A DNA stretch of 64,000 nucleotides from Porodaedalea pini (GCA_002794775.1 NBAY01000074.1:124001-188000); one strand, 5' to 3'. Positions 23,080 through 33,767 are shown, counted from the stretch's first letter. Notes: generated by a model from the letters alone, not told the origin. A program made the numbers and translations.

Positions 23080-24133
23080 CTGCTAAGATAACCACTCTGT
23101 CCAACCCATAGTCGATCATGCACAGCGCTGGGCAGTCGATAATGGCATCCTTCAGCGTGTCCATCGAATCCTGCTCTTCCGGTCCCCAATCAAATATATT
23201 GTTTTTACATGTAAGACGGGTCAACGGTTGAGCTTTCTTCACGAAATCCTTAATAAACACCCTCAACACGCCAACCGTACCAAGAAATCCCTTTACTTCC
23301 ATCACTGTTCGAAATGGGGGCCAATCCTGCACCTTCTGAACCTTTGAATCATCCAGTTTGCGTCCTTGGTATGTGAGTTTATTCCCCAAAAATATCACCG
23401 AATCAGTACATGCCTGGAATTTCTTACTGGAAAATGTACCGCCCACTTTTCTCATCCTCTGCAGCACTCAGTTCACATCACACAGGTGTTCATAGATGAA
23501 CCGGCAGATACCCAGGTTCTCAGGAATCATTTTGAACCCTCTGTCGGTACGCTTGTACTGTGTAAATCCTCCTTGCATAATCACATCGTCCGCGAATGGC
23601 TGTGCCACCTTAGGAATCTCATTGCTGAGAATAAACATGACATCTCCATGGAGAATCTGCAGCAAATTCGTATATCCCATTGGTAACACCTTCAGTTGAA
23701 ATGTACCAAGTGGGGTCTGGAATGTCATTAAGTCCTGAGATCGTTCGTCGAGCATCCACTGGTCAAAAGCCACAGCACAATCGAGTACCATGTAGCACAT
23801 GTGCCTGCTGCACGCATCCACTAGTGTCTTGATGTCCGGCGGTACAGCCGAATCTCGAATGGTCACCCCATTCAGATCCTGTAAGTCAATAATGAACTGT
23901 AAGGACGCTCCATCTTTCTTCACCACACAAAACCACCTTGACCGGTATGAGGAGTTCGATGGTTTGATAACTCCGGCGGTGATCTTTTCCCTGAGCATGT
24001 TTAGCATCCTTTCAAATATCCCAGGGGGGATCGGTATGTTCTTCCGCACCCACAGTACATGCGCCACCATCAGTATGTGTACCGGATCGAAATACATCGG
24101 ATCCAAGGTCCCTCTCTCCATCTCCGACCATGC
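23080..24133 (-). pseudogene. A2 reverse transcriptase region
   Basis: Minus-strand frames 24133-23468 and 23467-23080 encode the RT: WSEMERGTLDPMYF, the fingers (SSYRSRWFCVVKKDGASLQFIIDLQDLN), VLDCAVAFDQWML, LPMGYTNLLQILHGD and the catalytic turn QPFADDVI. The thumb and connection follow (GTFSSKKFQACTDSVIFLGNKLTYQG, then GFLGTVGVLRVFIKDF). The active-site box is FADD rather than YxDD; as far as I recall, related agaric Gypsy elements have FIDD-like boxes here. A frame break near 23467 separates the halves. Confidence 0.8.
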
Positions 24134-24405
24134 TGTGGAGATCCTGATGCCGCTGGCCTCAGAATCGGCTCTATTAGGCTCGACTCGACTCAGGACAGTC
24201 TTACAAGTATCCCCGATGCATTTCAGGACAGTTTCAGTGTTTGGCTGGATTAACTCAACGCATACAGCTTGGTTCTGCACCGGTGAGCCACTGAAGTCCA
24301 TTTTGGGTCAGGTCTGGTATTGTTCTGAGCCTCCCAAAGCTTAATTACTCATGTTCCTGAGTTCTGGCTCCGAGTTCTGGCTATTTGGTGTTGTTTGGCT
24401 AGAGC

Positions 24406-24852
24406 TGTCATGGACACTTTTTAAATTATCTTATCTTATCATTTTCTCTTATCTTATCTTATCATATCTTATCCATCCATCACTAATCACACTTATTCCT
24501 GCTTACTCATTATTCATTACGCTCCTTCTCACACTATCCTTACTCGCTGACCGATCCTATGATTTCATTATTCTATGAAGTTCCACAACGTTCTATCATC
24601 TATCCTTATGTAGTAGTTAATTCCCTGGTCCGTGCACAGCCGCTGAAGGGTATATAAGTAGGTAGTCCTCCTGTACTTATCCCCTAGTTTCGACCTGGTC
24701 AATTCTACCTGGCTACGTCCAGAAGCTATTCCTTATCTCCGCGCTGTGTCAGTTCCCCCTGGCTCACTGCTCTCTCTCTTGTCTCCCTCCTCCTCTGACT
24801 GAGTTCCGCGCGACCCGGCTACCATTTGCGTACCCGTAGTCCGTCGCTGACA
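24406..24852 (+). repeat. 5' LTR of element C (447 bp)
   Basis: TGTCATGG...GCTGACA. It holds repeated CTTAT units near its 5' end, a TATA box (TATATAAG) at 24651, and, 35 bp downstream, AGTTTCGACCT (24686-24696), the likely RNA 5' end, complementary to the PBS. Confidence 0.92.
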
Positions 24853-25707
24853 CAAGGTCGAAACTTACCCCTACCGCCTTGCGCATTCTCAGTCACCAAC
24901 GCCACGCTGGCTCTAAACATTCGCATCTCCTACCAACAACGATCTCTCTACCGCGCTACCATCTACACCTTCACCTGTACCCCGCAAATCACTCTCACCA
25001 TTGAACTATTCCTACTATCTATCATCATCACTCTCAACCCTCATCTCATCCAACAACCTCAAAACCGACCACTACCTGTCCGTAACCCCGAACTCTAGAC
25101 CAACATTCTCATCCGACGCGTCCGACGACTTGGACTGCGACCCCGACTACGATCGCTTCGACCCACACCTATTCTTAGATCGATCTCACGTGCATCGATC
25201 AGGCCGATACGTCGTTAATTCCTTACCTTCATTATTAAACTCACTCGTTTCACAACCCGCCGTCCTCTTTCTATTCGATCAACTAGCGCTCGTTTGAGAG
25301 GGGGTAACGTTGAGTCCGACCCACTCGAGAGTAGCTACCAGGCCTTGGGGGTGATCTTCGGAAAGGTCCCTTGGCGCCCGTTGGAGTCTTCACAGAGGAA
25401 GATCCGGGTTTGATCAGCAAGTGAAAGTCGACCACCACATCAGGAGTTTTGTTACAGCGCTCAATCAGACCCGCAGGCGTCCGCACCACCTGTCGGCTGG
25501 CAGTGTTGTCTCTGATTTGAGCTGGCTCCACACCCGTACGCTCGACTGCCTGGATCAGCGGCACAGCGGTGGAATACACCACCAGAAGACACTGCCGACG
25601 CTGTCCTCGCACAACTACCACCCCTGACCGACGACGACCTGGTACGCCTAGACGACGAGCTAGGAGCCCACCAACCACCCCACCCATCACCAACACCACC
25701 ACCTATC
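24853..25707 (+). other. PBS and untranslated leader of element C
   Basis: The PBS AGGTCGAAACT (24855-24865) begins two bases after the LTR. The following 840 bp have overlapping short ORFs with no family resemblance, so I read them as untranslated leader, possibly with packaging signals. Confidence 0.6.
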
Positions 25708-26793
25708 ATGGCAGAACCCCAAGCCCCAGCTGCGCCAGCAGCCGCAACTCCGACGATCTCAAACGACATGATGCAGGAGATCATCAACGCGCTACACGGC
25801 CTGGGATTACTCGCAACCCCCACGCCAGCAGCCGCAGCCGCACCTGTCCCTCCACCAACAAGCCGCAGTGGAGGAAGACATATCGCCAAACCCGAAACGT
25901 TCAACGGACGAGACTACAAGAAGTTCGAACGTGCCATCACCCTTTACGTTGAAGCTAACGCAGAGGACTTCATGAACGACAAGGACTACTTCCTTTTCGT
26001 GTTGTCGTTCATGACGGAAGGCTCGGCCGCACTCTGGGCACAGAACTTCCTGGAAAGCATCAAGATGGACGGCTATCTGATCTTTTCGCTCGTCAGTCGC
26101 CAGAAGTTTAACGAACAGCTGGAGAAAGCGTTCGGAGATCCGAACGAACGCATGAACGCCATGCAAAAATTGGATAGCTGGAAGCACACCCGAGACATCA
26201 CAGCCGACCAATTCTTCCAGCAGTTCGACATCTATCGCCGTGCGGCAGGATACAACGATGACGCAAAGAATGACGACACCCTCATCCACAAACTGACGAA
26301 AGCCTTGGATAGAGAGATCGTATACCGAATCGAAATGAGTGACACGGTCCCAACCACGTACAAAGGCTGGCAAGAAAAAGCCATTCGATTCGACAACGCT
26401 AGACGTCAGATGAAGGCCATCGAACAAATGCGCGCTGCCCCGTCCAGACCTCAGGTGCTCCCACCAAAACCTACCCAGACGTTCACACCGAGAATCCCCG
26501 AAAGACGCGATGCCACCGGAGTCACATATGGAGGCATGGGGAAGCCGATGGACGTCTCACTCGAAGAGCTGAGGAAAGCTGGACTCTGCTACTACTGCAA
26601 GGAATCTGGACATCTACAGAGGAATTGCCCGATGCAGAAGAAGGTGATAAGGGCTGTGTTGATGGGAATGGAACCCCGAGAAAGAAAAGTCTGGGCAGAC
26701 GAGACCGCGACGCTCAAGGAGTCAGACTTTGTGGAGGAAGAAGAGGAGGCGCTCTTTGAGCGGGAGTTGGATTTTGCGGAACCCCAGCAGTGA
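25708..26793 (+). CDS. Gag of chromovirus C
   Basis: 361 aa. It begins with an Ala/Pro-rich segment. The retrotransposon gag core follows at about residues 50-230 (KPETFNGRDYKKFERAITLY, ALWAQNFLE, FNEQLEKAFGDPNERMNAMQ, ITADQFFQQFDIY). A CCHC zinc knuckle sits near residue 295 (CYYCKESGHLQRNC), and the protein ends in an acidic tail. It forms the virus-like particle and binds the genomic RNA. The ATG at 25708 is in good context after the leader. The slippery heptamer GGATTTT at 26769-26775, in gag frame as G-GAT-TTT, lies 16 nt before the TGA. Confidence 0.92.
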   Translation: MAEPQAPAAPAAATPTISNDMMQEIINALHGLGLLATPTPAAAAAPVPPPTSRSGGRHIAKPETFNGRDYKKFERAITLYVEANAEDFMNDKDYFLFVLSFMTEGSAALWAQNFLESIKMDGYLIFSLVSRQKFNEQLEKAFGDPNERMNAMQKLDSWKHTRDITADQFFQQFDIYRRAAGYNDDAKNDDTLIHKLTKALDREIVYRIEMSDTVPTTYKGWQEKAIRFDNARRQMKAIEQMRAAPSRPQVLPPKPTQTFTPRIPERRDATGVTYGGMGKPMDVSLEELRKAGLCYYCKESGHLQRNCPMQKKVIRAVLMGMEPRERKVWADETATLKESDFVEEEEEALFERELDFAEPQQ

Positions 26794-29700
26794 ACACGGC
26801 ACTGACTGGGATAGGTTCAGTTTCGGTTTTTCAAACGGCCATTTTTGATAATTCTATGGACTCTGTAGATAATTTAGATAAAATACAAAAAAATGTAAAA
26901 AGCAATGCCACTCACAAAAATATTCCTTCTGTCCCTGTACCAGTAGCTAGTAGTATAGATATGCCTATATGTAACAACACGTCTGCCTCATCATCTCGTC
27001 CTACTCCTGTGTCAAAAAATCATGTAAAACCCTGTTCTGAATCTTTTAATTCTATTTCTTCCTTGGCCGGAACTGAACCGAAATCCGTGAAAAATGAAAA
27101 CTCGTCGAAACAAGCTGAGAGGAAGTCCTGGAGAGATCGCCCTGTCCCCTTTACGGCCCCATGGGTAGTACGGCGTCTCAAAGAGGATAAACTCGAAAGT
27201 GCTTTAACGACTCTCCGAGTGTGGATGAAACAGCAGAGGCATGCTGAAGCGAATGAAGAGACGGTGCGTCAAATCATTGCGCTAGAAGAACCAGATGCCG
27301 TGGCAGCTGTTAGGGACCTGAGGGGTCCGAAACGGTTCGTAAGAGGGTCTCGGGGGCAACAGCTCATGGTACCGATTCTCCTTCAAACGACCGACACCGG
27401 TAACCAGTTCAAGGTAGACGCCCTACTGGACAGTGGCTGCACTGGCTCATGTATCAACCGATCCTTCGTCGAAAAGCATCAGATCCGGACAAAAAAGACA
27501 CCTATCCCAATCCGAGTCTATAATGCTGACGGCACGCTCAACAAGGACGGTTCGATCACAGAGTTTGTGGAAATGCGCATGACGATTAAAGATCATTCGG
27601 AGCGCATCCACTTCGCGGTCACAGATCTAGGGAAAACAGATGTGTTCATCGGACATGAATGGTTAAAGCTGCACAATCCCAACATCGACTGGCAAAAATC
27701 AACGATCGAATTTGATCGATGCCCCGATGTATGCGGCTATATCCGTAGTCTAGAGGACATTGATGCAGACCCCGACGAAAACCTTGATTTGGTGGAACTT
27801 GAAGATGGCGATCAGCTCTTCCTCTTCGATTGGGACAGGTACATTAAGTCCGATCCGAGAAAAGCGCTGAAGGGCAGACAACAGGTGCTCGAGGAAGTCC
27901 CGAACTATGTCAAAGAGTTCGCGGACGTCTTCAGTGAACAGGAATTCGATCAGTTACCAGAGAGACGCCCTTGGGATCATGCTATTGAACTCAAACCGGG
28001 ATCAAAGCTCTCTGACTGTAAAATCTACCCGCTCAGCCCATCCGAACAAGTGGCACTGGACGAATTCCTCACCGAAAACTTGAGAACTGGCCGTATTCGT
28101 AACTCTCAATCTGAGATGGCATCCCCCTTCTTCTTCATAAAAAAGAAGGATGGCAAGCTTCGCCCCGTACAGGACTATCGCCGGCTCAACGAGATGACGG
28201 TTAAGAACAAATACCCGTTACCTCTAATCCAAGAGCTCATTGACAAAACGAAACAGGCGAAATTCTTCACGAAGCTTGACATACGTTGGGGTTACAATAA
28301 CATTCGGATTCGAGAGGGCGACGAGCATAAAGCCGCCTTCAGGACAAACCGCGGTCTATTCGAACCAACGGTCATGTTTTTCGGTCTCACAAACTCACCG
28401 GCAACCTTCCAAGGATTCATGAACGAGATCTTCCGAGAACTCGTCAATGATGGACACGTCATAGTCTACATGGACGACATCTTGATCTTCGCACGAACTC
28501 GCGAACATCATGACAAACTCGTCCGACAAGTCCTGGAAGTGTTGCGAGCAAACAAGTTGTTCTTAAAGCCAGAAAAGTGCAGCTTCGCTCAAGAGACCGT
28601 GAACTATCTTGGGCATATCCTCGGCAACGGACAGATTCGCATGGATCCAGCCAAAGTGGCGGGTGTAAAAGATTGGCCAGTGCCTAAGAACAAGAAAGAA
28701 CTACAGTCTTTCCTTGGGTTCTGCAACTATTACCGCCGCTTCATCCTAGCATTCAGTCACTATGCGAAGCCCTTGACAGCATTGACCGGAGATGTAGAGT
28801 GGAAGTGGGAGGTGGAGCAACAGGAGGCCTTTGAACGTCTGAAACAGAAGCTCTGTGAAGAACCTGTACTCACAGTGCCTACTGATGACGGTCAATTTCG
28901 GGTGGAGGCTGATTCGTCGCATTTCGCTAACGGCGCCATTCTGTCCCAATTCGTTGACGGAAAGTGGCATCCAATCGCATACCGATCGCAAGCGCTTAGC
29001 CAAGCAGAGCGCAATTACGAAATCTATGACAAAGAGATGTTCGCGATCATGTGCGCACTGGATGACTGGCGACAATATCTTCTAGGGGCAACGCAAACCT
29101 TCGAAATCTGGTCGGATCACCTCAACCTCCAGTATTTCCGAAAACCCCAGAAGATTAACCACCGACAAGCGAGATGGCTACAGGAGTTAGCGGACTACGA
29201 CTTCAAACTGTTCCATAAACCAGGTGCCCTGATGACTAAGGCTGACCTCCTCTCGAGACGAGCGGATCATGAGAGGGGGGAGAACGACAATATCGACATT
29301 GTTTTGCTCAAGCCGGACTTATTTGTAAACGAAACACTGCTAGAAGCGCTGGATGCAGACTTCGTTAAACGAATTAAAAGGGTACGAAACAACAGGGACA
29401 GAGCAGTTGTGAAGGCGTTAGAGCGGAAGGAACGAGAGTGGGAGGAAGAAGAAGGGTTGTTGATGTGGAAGGGCAGGATCTACGTGCCGAAAGACCACAA
29501 ACTCCGAGAAGACATCATTCGAAACCATCACGACAGCACGCTCGCAGGACACCCAGGACGCTACAAGACCCATGAGTTGATCACACGCAACTACTGGTGG
29601 CCGGGAATCCAACGAGATGTTCGAATGTATGTCGAGGGATGTGATGCGTGCCAACGTACGAAGGCACACAGAGCGAAACCGCACAATCCTCTGAACCCAA

Positions 29701-30929
29701 ACGAGATCCCGAAAGGTCCTTGGGAAATCGTCACAGCAGACCTGATCGGCGAACTACCCGAGTCCAATGGGCATAACGCAATCTGTGTCTTCGTTGACAG
29801 GTTCAGTAAACAGGTGCATGCGATCCCTACCTCAGTGAGCATAACGTCGGAAGGAATGGCGAGGCTCTACCGGGATCATGTCTTCAGGCTACACGGCATA
29901 CCGCGCAAGTTTATTCATGACAGAGGATCACAGTTCGAGTCCAAATTCATGAACGAACTATACCGGTTACTGGGCATCGAGGGAAACCCGTCAACGGCAT
30001 ATCACCCACAGACAGATGGTCAGACAGAACGGATAAACCAAGAGATTGAACAGTACCTTCGTCTCTTTGTTAACCACCATCAGTCGGACTGGGCGGAATG
30101 GCTTGCGCTAGCGGAATTCGCGTACAACGACAAAGAACAAACGTCGACAGGAGCGTCACCCTTTTTCGTCAACCATGGGAGACACCCATATAAGGGCACG
30201 AATCCTAGACGCGAATCGACCAATGAGTCTGCTAAGCAGTTTGCCGACCGGATGGCCAAGATCAGGGAGGAAACCGAATCGGCATTAAAGCATGCGGCCG
30301 AAACCATGAAGCGCTTCTATGACAGGACGAAGGGAGAATCCATCGAGTATAAACCTGGGGAAAAGGTCATGCTCGAAGGAACTCACTTAAAGACAGATCG
30401 TCCTATGAAGAAGCTGGGAGATAAACGTTATGGGCCTTTCATTGTCGAAAAGAAAATCGGCACGTCAGCATATAGACTTAAACTTCCACGTACATGGAAA
30501 AAAGTCTATCCAGTTTTCAATGAAGTGCTCCTCTCCCCATACCACAAGCCACAGTATACGTCGCAAAAGCAGGATCTTCCACCCCCGCCTGAAATCATTG
30601 ACGATGTGCCGGAATATGAGGTCGAAAAGGTTGTCGACTCCAAACTTGTGCGAGGGAAGCTCAAATACCTCGTACATTGGAAAGGGTATCCGAACGAAGA
30701 ACGCACCTGGGAGCCAATTGAGAATTTGACGAACTCTCAAGAGGCCATTGACGAATTTCATAAATCAACTCCCAGTGCTCCTCGCGCCCTCAACACCCTA
30801 GAGATGTCGCAGCTGAAGTTCCGACCCGTATTTGAAATGACGGAGCCTGAGAGACAGAAAGGAGTGGCACAGTGGTGGGCCGGTAAGTTCCAGGGTAGGG
30901 AACAAGGGCGATCGGGACGCTCGCCTTGA
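26760..30929 (+). CDS. Pol of chromovirus C: protease, RT, RNase H, integrase, chromodomain
   Basis: About 1380 aa in the -1 frame relative to gag. The frame is open from 26760 and has no ATG near its start, so expression by -1 frameshifting is likely. Domains in order, counted from the GTG at 26790: protease with LLDSGCTGS near residue 214, RT with YMDDIL near 560, RNase H with VEADSSHFANGAI near 708. The integrase has an HHCC zinc domain near 910-965 (HHDSTLAGH, CDACQRTK) and a D,D,E core (TADLIGELP near 982, IHDRGSQFES, TDGQTERINQE). The C-terminal chromodomain near 1275-1325 (YEVEKVVDSKLVRGKLKYLV, then HWKGYPNEERTWEP) probably steers integration to marked chromatin. There are no stops or frameshifts. 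Confidence 0.95.
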   Translation, partial: AGVGFCGTPAVNTALTGIGSVSVFQTAIFDNSMDSVDNLDKIQKNVKSNATHKNIPSVPVPVASSIDMPICNNTSASSSRPTPVSKNHVKPCSESFNSISSLAGTEPKSVKNENSSKQAERKSWRDRPVPFTAPWVVRRLKEDKLESALTTLRVWMKQQRHAEANEETVRQIIALEEPDAVAAVRDLRGPKRFVRGSRGQQLMVPILLQTTDTGNQFKVDALLDSGCTGSCINRSFVEKHQIRTKKTPIPIRVYNADGTLNKDGSITEFVEMRMTIKDHSERIHFAVTDLGKTDVFIGHEWLKLHNPNIDWQKSTIEFDRCPDVCGYIRSLEDIDADPDENLDLVELEDGDQLFLFDWDRYIKSDPRKALKGRQQVLEEVPNYVKEFADVFSEQEFDQLPERRPWDHAIELKPGSKLSDCKIYPLSPSEQVALDEFLTENLRTGRIRNSQSEMASPFFFIKKKDGKLRPVQDYRRLNEMTVKNKYPLPLIQELIDKTKQAKFFTKLDIRWGYNNIRIREGDEHKAAFRTNRGLFEPTVMFFGLTNSPATFQGFMNEIFRELVNDGHVIVYMDDILIFARTREHHDKLVRQVLEVLRANKLFLKPEKCSFAQETVNYLGHILGNGQIRMDPAKVAGVKDWPVPKNKKELQSFLGFCNYYRRFILAFSHYAKPLTALTGDVEWKWEVEQQEAFERLKQKLCEEPVLTVPTDDGQFRVEADSSHFANGAILSQFVDGKWHPIAYRSQALSQAERNYEIYDKEMFAIMCALDDWRQYLLGATQTFEIWSDHLNLQYFRKPQKINHRQARWLQELADYDFKLFHKPGALMTKADLLSRRADHERGENDNIDIVLLKPDLFVNETLLEALDADFVKRIKRVRNNRDRAVVKALERKEREWEEEEGLLMWKGRIYVPKDHKLREDIIRNHHDSTLAGHPGRYKTHELITRNYWWPGIQRDVRMYVEGCDACQRTKAHRAKPHNPLNPNEIPKGPWEIVTADLIGELPESNGHNAICVFVDRFSKQVHAIPTSVSITSEGMARLYRDHVFRLHGIPRKFIHDRGSQFESKFMNELYRLLGIEGNPSTAYHPQTDGQTERINQEIEQYLRLFVNHHQSDWAEWLALAEFAYNDKEQTSTGASPFFVNHGRHPYKGTNPRRESTNESAKQFADRMAKIREETESALKHAAETMKRFYDRTKGESIEYKPGEKVMLEGTHLKTDRPMKKLGDKRYGPFIVEKKIGTSAYRLKLPRTWKKVYPVFNEVLLSPYHKPQYTSQKQDLPPPPEIIDDVPEYEVEKVVDSKLVRGKLKYLVHWKGYPNEERTWEPIENLTNSQEAIDEFHKSTPSAPRALNTLEMSQLKFRPVFEMTEPERQKGVAQWWAGKFQGREQGRSGRSP

Positions 30930-30941
30930 AGGGGAGGGTCA

Positions 30942-31388
30942 TGTCATGGACACTTTTTAAATTATCTTATCTTATCATTTTCTCTTATCTTATCTTATCA
31001 TATCTTATCCATCCATCACTAATCACACTTATTCCTGCTTACTCATTATTCATTACGCTCCTTCTCACACTATCCTTACTCGCTGACCGATCCTATGATT
31101 TCATTATTCTATGAAGTTCCACAACGTTCTATCATCTATCCTTATGTAGTAGTTAATTCCCTGGTCCGTGCACAGCCGCTGAAGGGTATATAAGTAGGTA
31201 GTCCTCCTGTACTTATCCCCTAGTTTCGACCTGGTCAATTCTACCTGGCTACGTCCAGAAGCTATTCCTTATCTCCGCGCTGTGTCAGTTCCCCCTGGCT
31301 CACTGCTCTCTCTCTTGTCTCCCTCCTCCTCTGACTGAGTTCCGCGCGACCCGGCTACCATTTGCGTACCCGTAGTCCGTCGCTGACA
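30942..31388 (+). repeat. 3' LTR of element C (447 bp)
   Basis: Same sequence as the 5' LTR by eye over its whole length. Preceded by the polypurine tract AAGGGGAGGG, then followed by the AGAGC duplication. Confidence 0.92.
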
Positions 31389-32109
31389 AGAGCCTCCAGT
31401 CTGTCTTTGTGTCCTTTGTACGCCGCTCAGAGGCTCAACCCTCTGTTGGTTATTTAAACACTCATGTAAATGTCTCGAAAATACAAGTTTAGTTCCCCTG
31501 AGTCAGTCCCAGTCTTTAGTTCTCGTCTCTGTCGCCATTCAGTGTCGTTCCGTCTGTTCCATCTCGAGTCCCGTTTTCGGCCAAATCTTGCTTTCGCTAT
31601 ATTGCCCTCAGTTCTTAACCGATTCTCGAGCTCTCTTCAGATTCGTAATCTCCTCACAAATCGCTTTCGAATACTGTCTTATCCTGCACGATTCCGAGCC
31701 CGCGTCATAGAGCTACGAAAATAGCTTTTGGTTCTGGGAGTTCCGTGCATTCCGCCAGCTGCAACCAGTGCAACTGCCATATCTCCGTCACTTCTGCACC
31801 GCATCTCGAGATATTTTCAGATTCAGAATCGTCTCGACAAATCGTTTCGATTACTGTCTTCACTGGCAAGTTTCCGAGCCCGGGTTGTCAAGATCATAGT
31901 CGCTCTTTGTTCTCTGACCACATTTAGGCATGTTTTGCCGGTCATCCTTTGTACTCATGTCCCCGAGTCAACACCTAGTCCCGAGTATTCCCCTACACTT
32001 CCCTACACTTCCTGACACTATCCCCTCCATCAGACATGTTAGAGTGAACCCCCAGTGGCCAAACTCAACCAGGTCCGAGTCTGCCAGTAGACCGTACCAT
32101 CACCTTTCA

Positions 32110-32281
32110 CTGTTGGCAGACATGCCAAAGTTACCGATGAAACTAGTACCGTTCGTACCGACAGGAAAGTTTATGCAGGAAAGGCTGGACACAATGGATT
32201 TGGATCCAGGTGGATTTCTGTGGGACGAAGAGAAGAAGTTGGTGGTGAATCTGATCATGTTGCAGGAAGGGGCATTTGCGT
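32110..32281 (+). pseudogene. Inverted fragment of A2 pol between two B LTRs
   Basis: Encodes LLADMPKLPMKLVPF through LIMLQEGAFA on the plus strand, although the flanking A2 pol is on the minus strand. In A1 the same segment (about 53575-53750) lies in line between LPEEFHIV and WSETERG. So this piece has been turned around. Confidence 0.88.
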
Positions 32282-33269
32282 TGAAAGGTGATGGTACGGT
32301 CTACTGGCAGACTCGGACCTGGTTGAGTTCGGCCACTGGGGGTTCACTCTAACATGTCTGATGGAGGGGATAGTGTCAGGAAGTGTAGGGAAGTGTAGGG
32401 GAATACTTGGGACTAGGTGTTGACTCGGGGACATGAGTACAAAGGATGACTGGCAAAATGTGCCTAGATGTGGTCGGAGAACAAAGAGTGACTACGATCT
32501 TGACAACCCGGGCTCGGAAACTTGCCAGTGAAGACAGTAATCGAAACGATTTGTCGAGACGATTCTGAATCTGAAAATATCTCGAGATGCGGTGCAGAAG
32601 TGACGGAGATATGGCAGTTGCACTGGTTGCAGCTGGCGGAATGCACGGAACTCCCAGAACCAAAAGCTATTTTCGTAGCTCTATGACGCGGGCTCGGAAT
32701 CGTGCAGGATAAGACAGTATTCGAAAGCGATTTGTGAGGAGATTACGAATCTGAAGAGAGCTCGAGAATCGGTTAAGAACTGAGGGCAATATAGCGAAAG
32801 CAAGATTTGGCCGAAAACGGGACTCGAGATGGAACAGACGGAACGACACTGAATGGCGACAGAGACGAGAACTAAAGACTGGGACTGACTCAGGGGAACT
32901 AAACTTGTATTTTCGAGACATTTACATGAGTGTTTAAATAACCAACAGAGGGTTGAGCCTCTGAGCGGCGTACAAAGGACACAAAGACAGACTGGAGGCT
33001 CTAGCCAAACAACACCAAATAGCCAGAACTCGGAGCCAGAACTCAGGAACATGAGTAATTAAGCTTTGGGAGGCTCGGAACAATACCAGACCTGACCCAA
33101 AATGGACTTCAGTGGCTCACCGGTGCAGAACCAAGCTGTATGCGTTGAGTTAATCCAGCCAAACACTGAAACTGTCCTGAAATGCATCGGGGATACTTGT
33201 AAGACTGTCCTGAGTCGAGTCGAGCCTAATAGAGCCGATTCTGAGGCCAGCGGCATCAGGATCTCCACA
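32282..33269 (+). mobile_element. Family B solo LTR number 2 (988 bp)
   Basis: TGAAAGGTG...CTCCACA, in opposite orientation to B number 1 and the same length. The left flank is GCGT and the right flank is ACGG. Internal promoter orientation is uncertain; a TATTTAAA box lies on the strand reading TGTGG to TTTCA. Confidence 0.85.
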
Positions 33270-33700
33270 ACGGGTCGGGATGTCGCCTTCAAACTATATG
33301 AAACTCCTCTGGTAATACTCCTGGTACAGGATGGACCTTCTGCACCACCTGCTTGTATGCCAAAACACTTCCTTCATCCTCCATCAAATCCAACACCACC
33401 AAACCAAAAGTGTCCAAAGAAGCGTCCAAAGCAACGGTACAAGGAGATAAAAGAAAATTCAATCTCTGCGAATAAATAAATGGAGCTGAGGCATTCAAAG
33501 TAAAACTTGGGGAAACGTAATGGGAAATAGTCGAATCGGATTGATTTAGAACATTAGAAGACAATTGTTGAAAACTGTAAACGGGCTGAACGAATTGAGA
33601 ATTAATTTTGGTCTGAGAAGGGGTTGGATGATGAGATAAATACTTGGGGTCATTAAAATGCAAAGATAAAACATCTGTACACAAGCTCGGTACGTGTACC
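33270..33700 (-). pseudogene. A2 pol, protease to RT linker
   Basis: Minus-strand frame with CTDVLSLHFNDPKYL, SDSTISHYVSPS, CTVALDASLDTFG and GVLPEEFHIV. Matches A1 at about 53160-53560. It ends at B LTR number 2. Confidence 0.75.
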
Positions 33701-33767
33701 GGCAGATCAACTCCGTGGCATGTCTTGCATACCGTTGGATTCCACGCGTCTCGCTGGCACCAATGCG

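Larger units (their letters stand above)
24406..31388 (+). mobile_element. Chromovirus C, complete Ty3/Gypsy element (6983 bp)
   Basis: Complete element: 5' LTR 24406-24852, self-priming PBS 24855-24865, leader, gag 25708-26793, pol in the -1 frame to 30929, polypurine tract 30928-30941 and 3' LTR 30942-31388. The LTRs are the same length and I found no difference between them. It sits in a B LTR with a perfect 5-bp duplication AGAGC. All expected domains including a chromodomain are intact, so it could be active now or very recently. Confidence 0.95.
24134..32109 (-). mobile_element. Family B solo LTR number 1, split by element C
   Basis: A 988-bp LTR in two parts, 24134-24405 and 31394-32109, in the orientation TGTGG...TTTCA. 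The 5-bp duplication AGAGC (24401-24405 and 31389-31393) brackets the chromovirus C. Its outer flanks do not duplicate each other (ATGC on the left, CTGT on the right) but match those of B number 2 crosswise; see findings. Confidence 0.85.

Noticed and set aside
24858..25702. Several overlapping ORFs in the leader of element C on both strands
   Set aside because: No family resemblance; the position between PBS and gag fits untranslated leader.
30926..31114. ORF repeated at 24351-24578 and 30926-31114
   Set aside because: It is the LTR of element C read through CTTAT repeats; identical only because the LTRs are identical.
32110..32281. Plus-strand pol-like fragment as a separate retroelement
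   Set aside because: It fills exactly the gap missing from A2 pol and is flanked by inverted B LTRs, so inversion explains it.
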